This document shows, piece after piece, positions 50,585 through 58,929 of a stretch of 64,000 nucleotides of DNA. The stretch comes from Cnuibacter physcomitrellae. GTDB taxonomy: Bacteria; Actinomycetota; Actinomycetes; Actinomycetales; Microbacteriaceae. How positions within the stretch are numbered: position 1 is the first letter of the stretch; each line of letters opens with the position of its first letter. The translations under genes and the position numbers were made by a program. The notes under the pieces were generated by a model that did no database searches, was not told where the DNA came from, and was given only the letters and a program-made list of their open reading frames with translations. Location: contig NZ_BMHD01000001.1 of NCBI RefSeq assembly GCF_014640535.1, forward strand, positions 3,461,474-3,525,473, given 5' to 3'.

Positions 50585-51919
50585 CTAGGAGAAGGCGCGG
50601 CCCAGGGCGCGGCCGAGGTGGCGCGCCTCGTCGTCGACGAGGGTGGTGAAGCCCAGGCGGCGGGCCTCGGCGGCGCGGATGCGCGCGGAGGCCACCGGAC
50701 GCACCTCCCCGGCGAGGCTGATCTCGCCGTACGCGGCCAGCGCGTGGGCGAGCGGGCGGTCCTGTGCCGCCGAGGCCAGCGCCAGCGCGATCGCGAGATC
50801 GGCGGCCGGCTCGACCAGCTTCACCCCGCCCACGGTCGAGACGTAGACGTCCTTGTCGCTCAGCGTGAGACGCGCTCGCCGCTCCAGCACCGCGAGGATC
50901 ATGGCCACCCGCGAGGAGTCGACACCGTTCGTGACCCGCCGCGGGTTGGGCGACGGCGTCGCGACGACGAGAGCCTGCACCTCGACGGGCAGGGCCCGAC
51001 GCCCCTCCAGCGCGACCGTGACGCAGGTGCCGCTCACCGCATCCGACCCCCGGGAGAGGAACAGGCCCGACGGGTCGGGCACCTCGCGGATGCCGTCGCC
51101 CGTCATCTCGAAGCAGCCCACCTCGTCGGTGGGGCCGAAGCGGTTCTTGAGCGCGCGGACGAAGCGCAGCGAGGTCTGGCGGTCGCCCTCGAACTGGCAG
51201 ACCACGTCGACCAGGTGCTCCAGCAGTCGAGGGCCGGCGATCGACCCGTCCTTCGTGACGTGGCCGACCAGCAGCACGGGCAGCGACCGCTGCTTGGCGA
51301 TGCGGATGAGGGACGTCGCGACCTCGCGCACCTGCGTGGGGCTGCCTGCCGCGCTGTCGAGCGAGGAGGACGACACGGTCTGCACGGAGTCGACGATCAG
51401 GAGGTGCGGCTGGACCGCGTCGATCTGCCCGAGCACCGTGCCGAGGTCGGTCTCGGAGGCGAGCATGAGCGTCGGAGACAGCGAGTGCGTCCGCTCCGCG
51501 CGCAGCTTCACCTGCGACGCCGACTCCTCGGCCGACACGTAGAGCACCCTCAGGTGCTCGGACGCGGCCTTCGCCGCGACCTCGAGCAGCAGCGTGGACT
51601 TGCCCACGCCGGGCTCGCCGGAGAGCAGGATGGCGGCGCCGGGCACGAGCCCACCGCCGAGCACGCGGTCGAACTCGCCGATCCCCGTGGCCCAGTGGGA
51701 CGCCGCATCCGAGTCGATCTCGGTGATGGGCCTGGCGATGCGCGCCTCGTCGACCACCACGGGCTTGACCGTGCGGAGGATGCCCTCCTGCTCGGACACG
51801 GCGACCACGGTGCCCCAGCTCTGGCACTCGCCGCAGCGCCCCGCCCACTTCGCCGCCTGCCACCCGCACTCCGTGCAGCGGAAGCCGCTCGTCGTGCGCG
51901 CGGATGCTCTGGTCGCCAT
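50585..51919 (-). CDS. radA: DNA repair protein RadA
   Basis: A 444-aa RecA-like branch-migration protein. An N-terminal C4 zinc finger (Cys15, 18, 29, 32), Walker A GEPGVGKST (101-109), the KNRFG motif near residue 255 and a C-terminal Lon-like domain (VEQALVVATPSP ... VGGVKLVEPAADLA) are all complete. TAGGGT (complement 51927-51932) ends 7 bases before ATG 51919. Its stop is ~25 bases from the end of the tandem repeat. Confidence 0.96.
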   Translation of the reverse strand: MATRASARTTSGFRCTECGWQAAKWAGRCGECQSWGTVVAVSEQEGILRTVKPVVVDEARIARPITEIDSDAASHWATGIGEFDRVLGGGLVPGAAILLSGEPGVGKSTLLLEVAAKAASEHLRVLYVSAEESASQVKLRAERTHSLSPTLMLASETDLGTVLGQIDAVQPHLLIVDSVQTVSSSSLDSAAGSPTQVREVATSLIRIAKQRSLPVLLVGHVTKDGSIAGPRLLEHLVDVVCQFEGDRQTSLRFVRALKNRFGPTDEVGCFEMTGDGIREVPDPSGLFLSRGSDAVSGTCVTVALEGRRALPVEVQALVVATPSPNPRRVTNGVDSSRVAMILAVLERRARLTLSDKDVYVSTVGGVKLVEPAADLAIALALASAAQDRPLAHALAAYGEISLAGEVRPVASARIRAAEARRLGFTTLVDDEARHLGRALGRAFS

Positions 51920-52017
51920 GCCTCACACCCTAGGTGCCTCCGCCGACATCGCGACTCGGCCCCGCCGTCCTGGGGACAGCGGGGCCGAGAAGCGCGACGG
52001 TGCGGGAGCCGACAGGC

Positions 52018-52806
52018 TCAGTTCTCCGACTGCGCGGACTCCTGCGACGCGGCACGCGCGGCCCGGCCCTGGGCCGCCACGGTGGCGGCGCGCTCGGCGA
52101 GGCGGTGTCGCACGTCGGCCTGAGACTCCTCGACGAAGGCGGGGTCGAGGGGCGCGGACGGGAAGCGCGGGTCGCCGTGGTACTTCTCGATGTAGGCGTC
52201 GAGCGCGGGCCCGGACTCCCACGACGCGATGAGGCAGTAGCGCGGCGACGAGCCCTGGTGCCACACGGCGTGCCAGAAGCGCTGGGTGTCGACGATGACC
52301 TGGCGGCCCGCGGGGAGGGAGATGCGCACCTCGGTCTCGGGGTCGAACCGGTCCTCGCGGAGGATGAGGTAGGAGTCGGGGTCGTCCGAGAGGTTGAAGA
52401 ACGCCCGCACGATCCAGCCCGTGCCGTCGGGGTTCAGGCGGTTGTTGTCGTCCTGGTGCAGGTTGTAGAGGGCGGTGGGGTACGTGTCGGCTTTGAGCTC
52501 GATCACGCGGCAGCGGCCGATGTTCGTGCCGGGCTCCTCGGCACGGGCGCGGAGCACGGGCGCCTTGGCGGCGTTGGCCTCGACCCAGACCCCGTCCTTG
52601 TCGGTGCGCGGGGGAGTGTGGTTCCAGAACCCGTCGCACTCCATCTCGCCGAACGCGCTCGTCAGCGGGGCGAACCGGGTGTCGCCGGAGGACTTCCAGT
52701 CGACGTACTCGAGGTCGAGCCACTCCTGCGGATCGGCGGCCTGGTCGTGATCGTCGAGGACGACGTAGCCCGTCTCGTCGAGGGCCTTCGAGGTGATGTA
52801 GCTCAT
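52018..52806 (-). CDS. 2-oxoglutarate/Fe(II)-dioxygenase-like protein
   Basis: A 262-aa protein I place in the double-stranded beta-helix group. LYNLHQDDNNR supplies an HxD pair (His117, Asp119), RFWHAVWH the distal His (179 or 183), and PRYCLIASWESG a following Arg (189), which is the spacing of Fe(II)/2-oxoglutarate oxygenases; DTQRFWHAVWHQG resembles the aspartyl-hydroxylase/phytanoyl type. The Ala/Gln-rich tail looks disordered. It is divergent from the Stealth gene, sharing a ~200-base promoter region. Substrate unknown; the fold call is from motif spacing only. Confidence 0.6.
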   Translation of the reverse strand: MSYITSKALDETGYVVLDDHDQAADPQEWLDLEYVDWKSSGDTRFAPLTSAFGEMECDGFWNHTPPRTDKDGVWVEANAAKAPVLRARAEEPGTNIGRCRVIELKADTYPTALYNLHQDDNNRLNPDGTGWIVRAFFNLSDDPDSYLILREDRFDPETEVRISLPAGRQVIVDTQRFWHAVWHQGSSPRYCLIASWESGPALDAYIEKYHGDPRFPSAPLDPAFVEESQADVRHRLAERAATVAAQGRAARAASQESAQSEN

Positions 52807-52941
52807 CGTGGGGACGATGCCCTTTCAGGTGGGGGAGCGGCGCGATCCCGCTCTCTGCTGAGGTCAGGCTAACACCTTGAATACAAGCGTTTCAGGGTCG
52901 CGGCGGCGTTCGCCGACATCCGGTCGAAACATGGCACGGCG

Positions 52942-52947
52942 TAGAAT
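52942..52947 (+). promoter_or_regulatory. -10 box of the Stealth gene
   Basis: TAGAAT is a near-perfect -10 element. Transcription from about 52954 gives a ~50-base leader ending in GGAGG (52996-53000) ahead of GTG 53006, so this gene is leadered, unlike many neighbours. Confidence 0.6.
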
Positions 52948-53005
52948 GGAACGTCTGGCGATGGCGGCAGGAGAACCACACAGAAACGACCGATTGGAGG
53001 CGACC

Positions 53006-54631
53006 GTGTCCGACGACGTCCGCGGAGTGAACCCCCCTCTTCTCGAGTCCCTGGCGCAGACGGCGCCACCGGTCCTGATGAGGTCCGACCTTCTGCTCTC
53101 CAAGGGGGAGCTGACGCTCGACGTGGCGCGCACGACGCCACGGGAGTCGATGGTCGCCGACCTCCTGGCGGTGGCGGATGCGCTCGACTCGGCGAACATC
53201 CCCTACCTCCTCATCCGGGGCAACGACGACCGCCCCGTTCTGGCGCTCCAGGCGAAGTCGCGGAAGGCCGTGCGCCGTGCGCTGACCGCGGCGTTCGCCG
53301 ACGAGCCCTTCTATGCGAAGGCCCCGGGAGAGCATGCCCACCTGGTGGCCGACGGCGACGCCTTCGCGGGCAAGCCCCGCGTCGTGCGCATCTACCGTCC
53401 GCGGCTCGACCGCACCGGACACCTCCGCTACGGGGCGGAGGGCGCGGTGCAGCTCGAGTTCTGGCGGGTGTCGAACAACACCATCACGACCCCGGTCGAG
53501 AACTCGCTCACGCGGACGACCATCCCGCGCGACGAGGTCGTCGAGTCGACGGTCGAGCTGTACGGCCGCAGCTGGCGGACGATCGACGGCATGTTCCAGC
53601 CGCTCGCCTCCGACGTCGACTTCGACATCGACATGGTGTTCTCCTGGGTCGACGGCACGGACATCGAGTTCCAGCGTGCCCGCGCCAAGCGCATGGCGAA
53701 CTACGTGGTGGGCGACGGCGACGACTCCGAGGCCCGCTACCGCCAGATCGACGAGCTGAAGTACGCCCTGCGGAGCGTGTGGATGTACGCGCCGTGGGTG
53801 CGTCGCATCTTCATCGCCACCGACTCCCCGGCGCCCGCGTGGCTCGCCGACGACCCGCGGGTCACCATCGTGCGCAGCGAGGAGTTCTTCCGCAACCCCG
53901 ACGACCTGCCCACGCACAACTCGCACGCCGTCGAGGCGCAGCTGCACCGCATCCCGGGCCTGGCCGAGCACTTCCTCTACAGCAACGACGACATGTTCTT
54001 CGGGCGTCCGCTCAGCCCCGACATGTTCTTCTCGCCCGGCGGGGTGACGAAGTTCGTCGAGGCCACCACACGCGTCGGTCTCGGCGGCAACGACCCCTCG
54101 CGCAGCGGGTTCGAGAACGCCGCGCGGGTCAACCGCGCCCTGCTCCAGGAGCGCTTCGGCCGGATCACCACGCGGCACCTCGAGCACAGCGCCGCGCCGC
54201 TCCGGAAGAGCGTCATGTTCGAGCTGGAGGACGAGTTCGCCGAGGCCTTCGCACGGACGACGGCGAGCCCGTTCCGCTCGGCGACCGACATCTCGGTCAC
54301 GAACTCCTTCTACCACTACTACGCCCTGATGACGGGCCGCGCGGTGGTGCAGACGCAGGCGCGGGTGCAGTACATCGAGACCACGCTCCGCTCGGCGCTC
54401 AAGGCCATGCGCCGGCTCCTCAAGCGCCGCGACGCCGACATGTTCTGCCTCAACGACGGCTCGAAGCCCGAGATCGGGGTCGAGGAGCGCACGACCGCGG
54501 TCATCGACTTCCTCGAGCGCTACTTCCCCTTCCCCGCTCCGTGGGAGAAGGAGTCGCGCGCCGAGGTCAGCGTCGGGTCGGCAGAAGGACCGGCATCGTC
54601 ATCGGGGGCTCTGGCGCAACCCGTGGGCTGA
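53006..54631 (+). CDS. Stealth-family sugar-phosphate transferase
   Basis: A 541-aa protein with the four Stealth regions: CR1 FDIDMVFSWVDGTD (~206-219), CR2 DELKYALRSVWMYAPWVRRIF with LPTHNSHAVEA, CR3 YSNDDMFFGRPL (~325-336) and CR4 SFYHYYALMTGRA. Stealth proteins transfer hexose-1-phosphates to build phosphodiester-linked surface polysaccharides, as in capsules or teichoic-type polymers. An N-terminal ~200 residues are additional. GTG 53006 has GGAGG 5 bases upstream; earlier ATGs (52931, 52946) lie before the likely transcription start. Confidence 0.9.
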   Translation: MSDDVRGVNPPLLESLAQTAPPVLMRSDLLLSKGELTLDVARTTPRESMVADLLAVADALDSANIPYLLIRGNDDRPVLALQAKSRKAVRRALTAAFADEPFYAKAPGEHAHLVADGDAFAGKPRVVRIYRPRLDRTGHLRYGAEGAVQLEFWRVSNNTITTPVENSLTRTTIPRDEVVESTVELYGRSWRTIDGMFQPLASDVDFDIDMVFSWVDGTDIEFQRARAKRMANYVVGDGDDSEARYRQIDELKYALRSVWMYAPWVRRIFIATDSPAPAWLADDPRVTIVRSEEFFRNPDDLPTHNSHAVEAQLHRIPGLAEHFLYSNDDMFFGRPLSPDMFFSPGGVTKFVEATTRVGLGGNDPSRSGFENAARVNRALLQERFGRITTRHLEHSAAPLRKSVMFELEDEFAEAFARTTASPFRSATDISVTNSFYHYYALMTGRAVVQTQARVQYIETTLRSALKAMRRLLKRRDADMFCLNDGSKPEIGVEERTTAVIDFLERYFPFPAPWEKESRAEVSVGSAEGPASSSGALAQPVG

Positions 54632-55505
54632 CCGCCTCGGCGATCCGGACGCCCTGCGCGGCCAGTCGGCGAGCCGACTCCTCCGCGGTGATGTGGTCGA
54701 GCGCGGGGAAGCTTCCGAGCGGGACGACCGAGTGCAGCACCGTGTGCTCGTAGACGTGCACCAGGTTGAAGCCCTGGGCGCCGTCGCGACCCCTCGTGCC
54801 GCCGGTCTCCACGTTGAGGTCCTGCGTGTAGCAGGTGGCGGAGGCGACGGAGACCGGGATCCCGGCGAACGTCGCCGTGGTCGAGTAGTGCAGGTGGCCG
54901 GCGATGATCGACCGGATGTCGCTGCCCTCGACGACCTCGGCGAGGCTCCGCTGGTCGCGCAGCTCGACCGAGACCGCGAGATCGAGCACGCTGGGCACGG
55001 GCGGGTGGTGCATCGCCAGGATGGTGCCGTGCGGGGCCGGGATGGCGAGCTCCTCGGCGAGCCAGTCGAGCTGCTCGCCCGACACCTCGCCGTGGTGATG
55101 GCCCGGGACCGTCGAGTCGAGGGTGATCACGCGCAGGCCGTTCACGTCGTACACGCGATCGACCGACTTGTCGGTCGGCACCTCGCCGAAGAGCCCAGCC
55201 CGGAAGGCGCGGCGCTCGTCGTGGTTGCCCATCACCCAGATGACGCGGGCGCCGAGCCGCTGCGCGGCGGGCTCGACGATCGCCCGCAGGTTCCGGTACG
55301 CATCCGCCTCGCCCTTGTCGGCGAGGTCGCCGGTGAAGACGATCGCCTCGGGCCTGCCGCCGGAGGCCTCGAGCTCGTCGAAGAGCTGCTCGAGGTAGGC
55401 GGTGCTGTCGACGCGGTCGTACAGCTTGCCGCGTCGGGCGAGGAGGTGCGTGTCGCTGATGTGGAGCAGGAAGTGGTTCGGCCTCGGGTATTCGGCCGTG
55501 CGCAT
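54567..55505 (-). CDS. calcineurin-type phosphodiesterase (CpdA-like)
   Basis: A 312-aa metallophosphoesterase. The metal-site motifs are in order: LLHISDTHLL, VFTGDLADKG, WVMGNHDERR, MHHPP and IIAGHLHY. It resembles class III cyclic-nucleotide phosphodiesterases such as M. tuberculosis Rv0805, but the substrate may be another phosphodiester. ATG 55505 is preferred over GTG 55511 by codon type only. Its last 65 bases overlap the 3' end of the Stealth gene on the opposite strand. Confidence 0.9.
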   Translation of the reverse strand: MRTAEYPRPNHFLLHISDTHLLARRGKLYDRVDSTAYLEQLFDELEASGGRPEAIVFTGDLADKGEADAYRNLRAIVEPAAQRLGARVIWVMGNHDERRAFRAGLFGEVPTDKSVDRVYDVNGLRVITLDSTVPGHHHGEVSGEQLDWLAEELAIPAPHGTILAMHHPPVPSVLDLAVSVELRDQRSLAEVVEGSDIRSIIAGHLHYSTTATFAGIPVSVASATCYTQDLNVETGGTRGRDGAQGFNLVHVYEHTVLHSVVPLGSFPALDHITAEESARRLAAQGVRIAEAVSPRVAPEPPMTMPVLLPTRR

Positions 55506-55670
55506 GGTCACTGATGTCCCGTTTCGGGTCGGTTCGACGTGTCGGTGGTGCGTACTGCTTCACACGACCCAATCACGAAAAGGTGAACGTCAGGCGACAG
55601 GAGTCCGCGAGTCGGGCCAACAGACGATGATGCCCCACGAGCCCGTCTCCGTCGACCCCGCGTGCGGGGG

Positions 55671-56390
55671 TCAGTCGCGGGACCGCTCCGCAGGCGTCCG
55701 ACGGATGCGTTCGCCGAGCACCGACACGATGGTCGCCGTCGCGACGCCCACGATGACGATGCCCCCGGCCATCAGCATGACGGCGAGGATGCGGCCGAGC
55801 GCGGTGACGGGGTAGTAGTCGCCGTATCCCACCGTGGCGATCGTGACACATGCCCACCACAGGGCGTCGCCGAAGGTCTCGATGTTCGCTCCGGGTGCTC
55901 CCCGTTCGGCGGCGAGCACGCCGAGGGAGATGGAGTAGACGAAGAGGACCGCGAACAGAGCGGCGTAGCTCACGACGCGCCCGCGCACGGCCGATCCGGA
56001 CCGGCCCCGGAGGGCGGGGATGCGGTGGAGGTACGACAGCAGGAGCAGAGGCCGGAAGACCGGGACGATGACCGCGAGCAGCTCGACGGGGGTCTCGCGG
56101 ACGAACCGCGCCTTGCGCGGGGCTCGCAGGAAGCGGACGAGGTACTCGACGACGAAGAGCGTCCAGGTGGCGGAGATGAAGAGGGTGAGCGCCGTCCGCT
56201 CGTCACCGGTCAGGTCGGTCGCGAGCACCTGAACGCTGTACGCGACGAGGAACGCGAGCGACAGGCAGAGGAGGAGGCTCCGGGTGGCGCGCACCCAGCC
56301 GCGCTCCTGCTCGGGATGCGGCGCGTGCGGCTCGTCCGACGCGCGCGGTTCCTGCGGCGCGCGCGGCACGTGCGGGCTGCTCTCGGTCAT
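55671..56390 (-). CDS. potassium channel family protein
   Basis: A 239-aa membrane protein. Hydrophobic segments at ~34-55, ~65-85, ~103-120 and ~138-160 precede the pore: ALWWACVTIATVGYGDYYP holds the selectivity filter TVGYGD, followed by the last helix (GRILAVMLMAGGIVIVGVATATIV). It fits a voltage-gated-type Kch layout with a reduced sensor; the S4-like region has few regular positive charges, so gating by voltage is doubtful. No cytoplasmic RCK domain. Confidence 0.9.
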   Translation of the reverse strand: MTESSPHVPRAPQEPRASDEPHAPHPEQERGWVRATRSLLLCLSLAFLVAYSVQVLATDLTGDERTALTLFISATWTLFVVEYLVRFLRAPRKARFVRETPVELLAVIVPVFRPLLLLSYLHRIPALRGRSGSAVRGRVVSYAALFAVLFVYSISLGVLAAERGAPGANIETFGDALWWACVTIATVGYGDYYPVTALGRILAVMLMAGGIVIVGVATATIVSVLGERIRRTPAERSRD

Positions 56391-56441
56391 GTCGGCACCA
56401 CGATCCCACGGGCCGACGGGAGCAGACGGTAGGTTGGTCGC

Positions 56442-57362
56442 GTGTCAGACTCGGGGGCAGAGGCCAGACGCGTCGCGGTGGCGCGCGACGAGAGTCTGCC
56501 CGATGTCGACTGGGCCGATCCTCCGGCGGGGACGGTCGTCTCCACCTTCCTCGCTCCGAGCGGCCGCCTCGCCACCTGGTCTCTCGGCGATCCCGCGCAT
56601 CCGCGGGTCGTGCTCGTCGCGGGGGCGACGGGTTCCAAGGAGGACTTCCACTTCCTCATGCCCGAGCTCGTCGCGGCCGGGTATTTCACGCAGAGCTACG
56701 ACCTGGCGGGGAACTTCCAGTCGGCGGGCGCCGGCCCGTGGAACCTGGAGCCGCCGGAGGACCGGTACACGCTGCGACTCTTCGTCGACGACATGATCGC
56801 GTTCCTCGAGGCCGGCACGACACCGGCGCACCTCCTGGGGTACTCGTTCGCCGGGGTGGTGGCCGCGGTGGTCGCGGTCCAGAGACCCGAGCTGGTGGCG
56901 AGCCTCACGTTCCTCGGCACCCCTCCCGACCCCGGGCAGAGCTTCGCCGGGGTGAAGCGGCTCGGCCCCTTCGCCCGGCTCGCCACCCCCGGCGCGGCCG
57001 CGGCGCTCATGCGCTGGGGCGTCCAGGTCAACGTGCTGCACGTCAAGCCCGGGCGGCTGGCGTTCGTGCGCGACCGCTTCCGCTTCACCAGGCGCGATGC
57101 GCATCGCGACATCATGCGCATCATGATGGAGGCGCCCGACGTTGAGTCGCGGTTGCGGGCGCTGAGCATCCCCAAGGCCGTCGCTGTGGGCGAGCACGAT
57201 CTGTGGCCGCTCGAGCGGCACGCCCGCTTCGCGGAGGCCATCGGGGCGAGCATCAGCGTGTACCGCACCGGGCACAGCCCCTGCGAGGATGCGCCCTACG
57301 AGCTGGCCGCCGACATGCTCGCGCTGTTCGAGAAGGCGGATCCACCAGCGCCGTCGGCCTGA
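56442..57362 (+). CDS. alpha/beta hydrolase
   Basis: A 306-aa alpha/beta-fold enzyme. VVLVAGATGSKEDF forms the oxyanion region, GYSFAGVVAAVVAV is the nucleophile elbow (Ser), with VGEHDLWPLERHARF supplying Asp and GHSPCEDAPYELA the His, so the triad is complete. Substrate unknown. TAGGTT (56430-56435) ends 6 bases before GTG 56442, a leaderless start. It ends just ahead of the thiamine riboswitch but has its own promoter. Confidence 0.85.
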   Translation: MSDSGAEARRVAVARDESLPDVDWADPPAGTVVSTFLAPSGRLATWSLGDPAHPRVVLVAGATGSKEDFHFLMPELVAAGYFTQSYDLAGNFQSAGAGPWNLEPPEDRYTLRLFVDDMIAFLEAGTTPAHLLGYSFAGVVAAVVAVQRPELVASLTFLGTPPDPGQSFAGVKRLGPFARLATPGAAAALMRWGVQVNVLHVKPGRLAFVRDRFRFTRRDAHRDIMRIMMEAPDVESRLRALSIPKAVAVGEHDLWPLERHARFAEAIGASISVYRTGHSPCEDAPYELAADMLALFEKADPPAPSA

Positions 57363-57374
57363 ACCCTGCCGCGC

Positions 57375-57380
57375 TAGGGT
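57375..57380 (+). promoter_or_regulatory. -10 box of the thiamine operon
   Basis: TAGGGT sits ~10 bases before the first conserved base of the TPP aptamer, so transcription near 57387 would include the whole riboswitch. Confidence 0.55.
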
Positions 57381-57388
57381 GGGATCAC

Positions 57389-57460
57389 ACGTGACACGGG
57401 GTGCCCTGCGGGGCTGAGAACACACCCGTCGAACCTGATCTAGTTCGTACTAGCGAAGGG
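57389..57460 (+). promoter_or_regulatory. TPP riboswitch (THI element)
   Basis: CACGGGGTGCC, the invariant CTGAGA, ACACCCGTCGAACCTGATCTAG and AGCGAAGGG follow one another as in the thi-box consensus, with both helical arms able to form. The 3' AGCGAAGGG arm runs directly into ATG 57461, so TPP binding would hide the ribosome site: control is probably at translation initiation rather than by a terminator. Confidence 0.95.
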
Positions 57461-58279
57461 ATGTCGCTCTTGACGCGCACGCCTGACCATCTGCTCGACC
57501 TCACCTGCTCCGCGCTGGAGGAGGTCCGCGCACGCACGCCGCTCGTGCAGTGCATCACGAACAGCGTGGTGGTGAACGTCACCGCCAACTCCCTGCTCGC
57601 CCTGGGCGCCTCCGCTGCGATGGTCGACATCCCCGGGGAGGCCGGGCCGTTCGCGACGGTCGCCTCGGGCCTCCTCGTGAACCTCGGGACCCCGACCTCG
57701 GAGCAGCGGGAGGCGATGCTGGAGGCGGTGGCCGCAGCGAGCGAGGCGGGCACGCCGTGGGTGCTCGACCCGGTCGCGGTCGGGGCCCTGCCCGTGCGCA
57801 CGGCGCTGGCCGGACGGCTCGTCGACCTCGGCCCCACCGTGGTGAGGGGGAACGCCTCCGAGATCCTCGCGGTGGCGGGCGCGGGAGCGGGCGGCCGCGG
57901 AGTCGACGCGTCCGACGGAGTCGAGTCGGCCCTGCCCGCCGCGCGATCGCTGGCGGAGCGGACCGGGGGAGTGGTCGCGGTCTCGGGGCCCGTGGACGTC
58001 GTCACCGACGGACGCGACGTCATCCGGATCGCGAACGGGCATCCCCTGCTCACGCGGATCACGGGCGGGGGGTGCGCGCTGGGGGCGGTGATGGCGGCCT
58101 TCGCCGCGGTCGACGACGACCGCTTCGCGACCACGGTCGCGGCGATCACCGTCTACACGGTCGCGGCCGAGCTCGCCGCGGCCCGTGCCGCGGGCCCGGG
58201 GAGCTTCGGCGTCGAGATGCTCGACGCCCTCGCCGCCGTCGACGCCGACACGATCCGCCGCCTCGGGATGCTGTCGTGA
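57461..58279 (+). CDS. thiM: hydroxyethylthiazole kinase
   Basis: A 272-aa kinase that salvages 4-methyl-5-(2-hydroxyethyl)thiazole by phosphorylation. [47 protein letters not shown] and the anion-hole/base motif [13 protein letters not shown] are intact (the catalytic Cys is in GGGCALG). The start lies at the end of the TPP riboswitch; the longer frame from 57401 would translate the aptamer and is rejected. Its stop overlaps thiE as GTGA. Confidence 0.95.
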   Translation: MSLLTRTPDHLLDLTCSALEEVRARTPLVQCITNSVVVNVTANSLLALGASAAMVDIPGEAGPFATVASGLLVNLGTPTSEQREAMLEAVAAASEAGTPWVLDPVAVGALPVRTALAGRLVDLGPTVVRGNASEILAVAGAGAGGRGVDASDGVESALPAARSLAERTGGVVAVSGPVDVVTDGRDVIRIANGHPLLTRITGGGCALGAVMAAFAAVDDDRFATTVAAITVYTVAAELAAARAAGPGSFGVEMLDALAAVDADTIRRLGMLS

Positions 58280-58929
58280 ACGCCGATCTCTCCGTCTACC
58301 TCGTGACGGACTCGCGCCTCGCCGCCGCTGCCGGCCACGACCTCGTCGAGCTCGTGCTCGCGGCGGTGGAGGGCGGTGCCACCGCCGTCCAGGTGAGGGA
58401 GAAGGATGCACCGGCTCGCGAGTTCCTCGCCACCGTGACCCGGCTCGGGCGGGCCCTTCCCGAGGGGGTCGCGCTCCTGGTCAACGACCGCGTCGACGTC
58501 TTCCTCGCCGCGCGCGGGTCGGGAGCGCGGGTGAGCGGTGTGCACGTCGGCCAATCCGACCTGCCCGTCGCGACGGTGCGGGAGATGATCGGGCCGGACG
58601 CGCTGCTCGGTCTCAGCGCGTCGACGCCCGAGCAGCTGAGGGAGGCGGCCGCGCATCCGTCGCGGGTCGACTACGTCGGGATCGGGGCGCTGCATCCCAC
58701 GACGACCAAGAGGGACGCGCCCGCCGCCCTCGGGCACGACGAGTTCGCGCGGCTGGTCGCTGTCGGCGACCTGCCCGCGGTGGGCATCGGGGGCGTGACC
58801 GAGGCGGACCTGCCGCGGATGCGCGCGGCGGGTGCGGCCGGCGCCGCGGTGGTCTCGGCGATCTGCTCGGCACCCGATCCCGCGGTCGCCGCTCGACGCC
58901 TCCGCGCGGCGTGGGGAGCGAGCTCGTGA
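58276..58929 (+). CDS. thiE: thiamine-phosphate synthase
   Basis: A 217-aa TIM-barrel enzyme joining HMP-pyrophosphate and thiazole phosphate to give thiamine monophosphate. [55 protein letters not shown] and AVGIGGV are all present. Overlaps at both ends (GTGA with thiM and with thiD/tenA) indicate a tightly coupled salvage operon. Confidence 0.96.
   Translation: MNADLSVYLVTDSRLAAAAGHDLVELVLAAVEGGATAVQVREKDAPAREFLATVTRLGRALPEGVALLVNDRVDVFLAARGSGARVSGVHVGQSDLPVATVREMIGPDALLGLSASTPEQLREAAAHPSRVDYVGIGALHPTTTKRDAPAALGHDEFARLVAVGDLPAVGIGGVTEADLPRMRAAGAAGAAVVSAICSAPDPAVAARRLRAAWGASS

Noticed and set aside
50064-51926. A 620-residue frame with repeated RRLARKRPSREPE segments, at first sight a repeat protein
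   Set aside because: The similarity comes from the 94-bp non-coding tandem repeat read in alternating frames plus a shadow of radA.
53006-56390. A capsule gene cluster around the Stealth gene
   Set aside because: No exporter, polymerase or sugar-nucleotide genes adjoin it; the neighbours are a phosphodiesterase, a potassium channel and radA.
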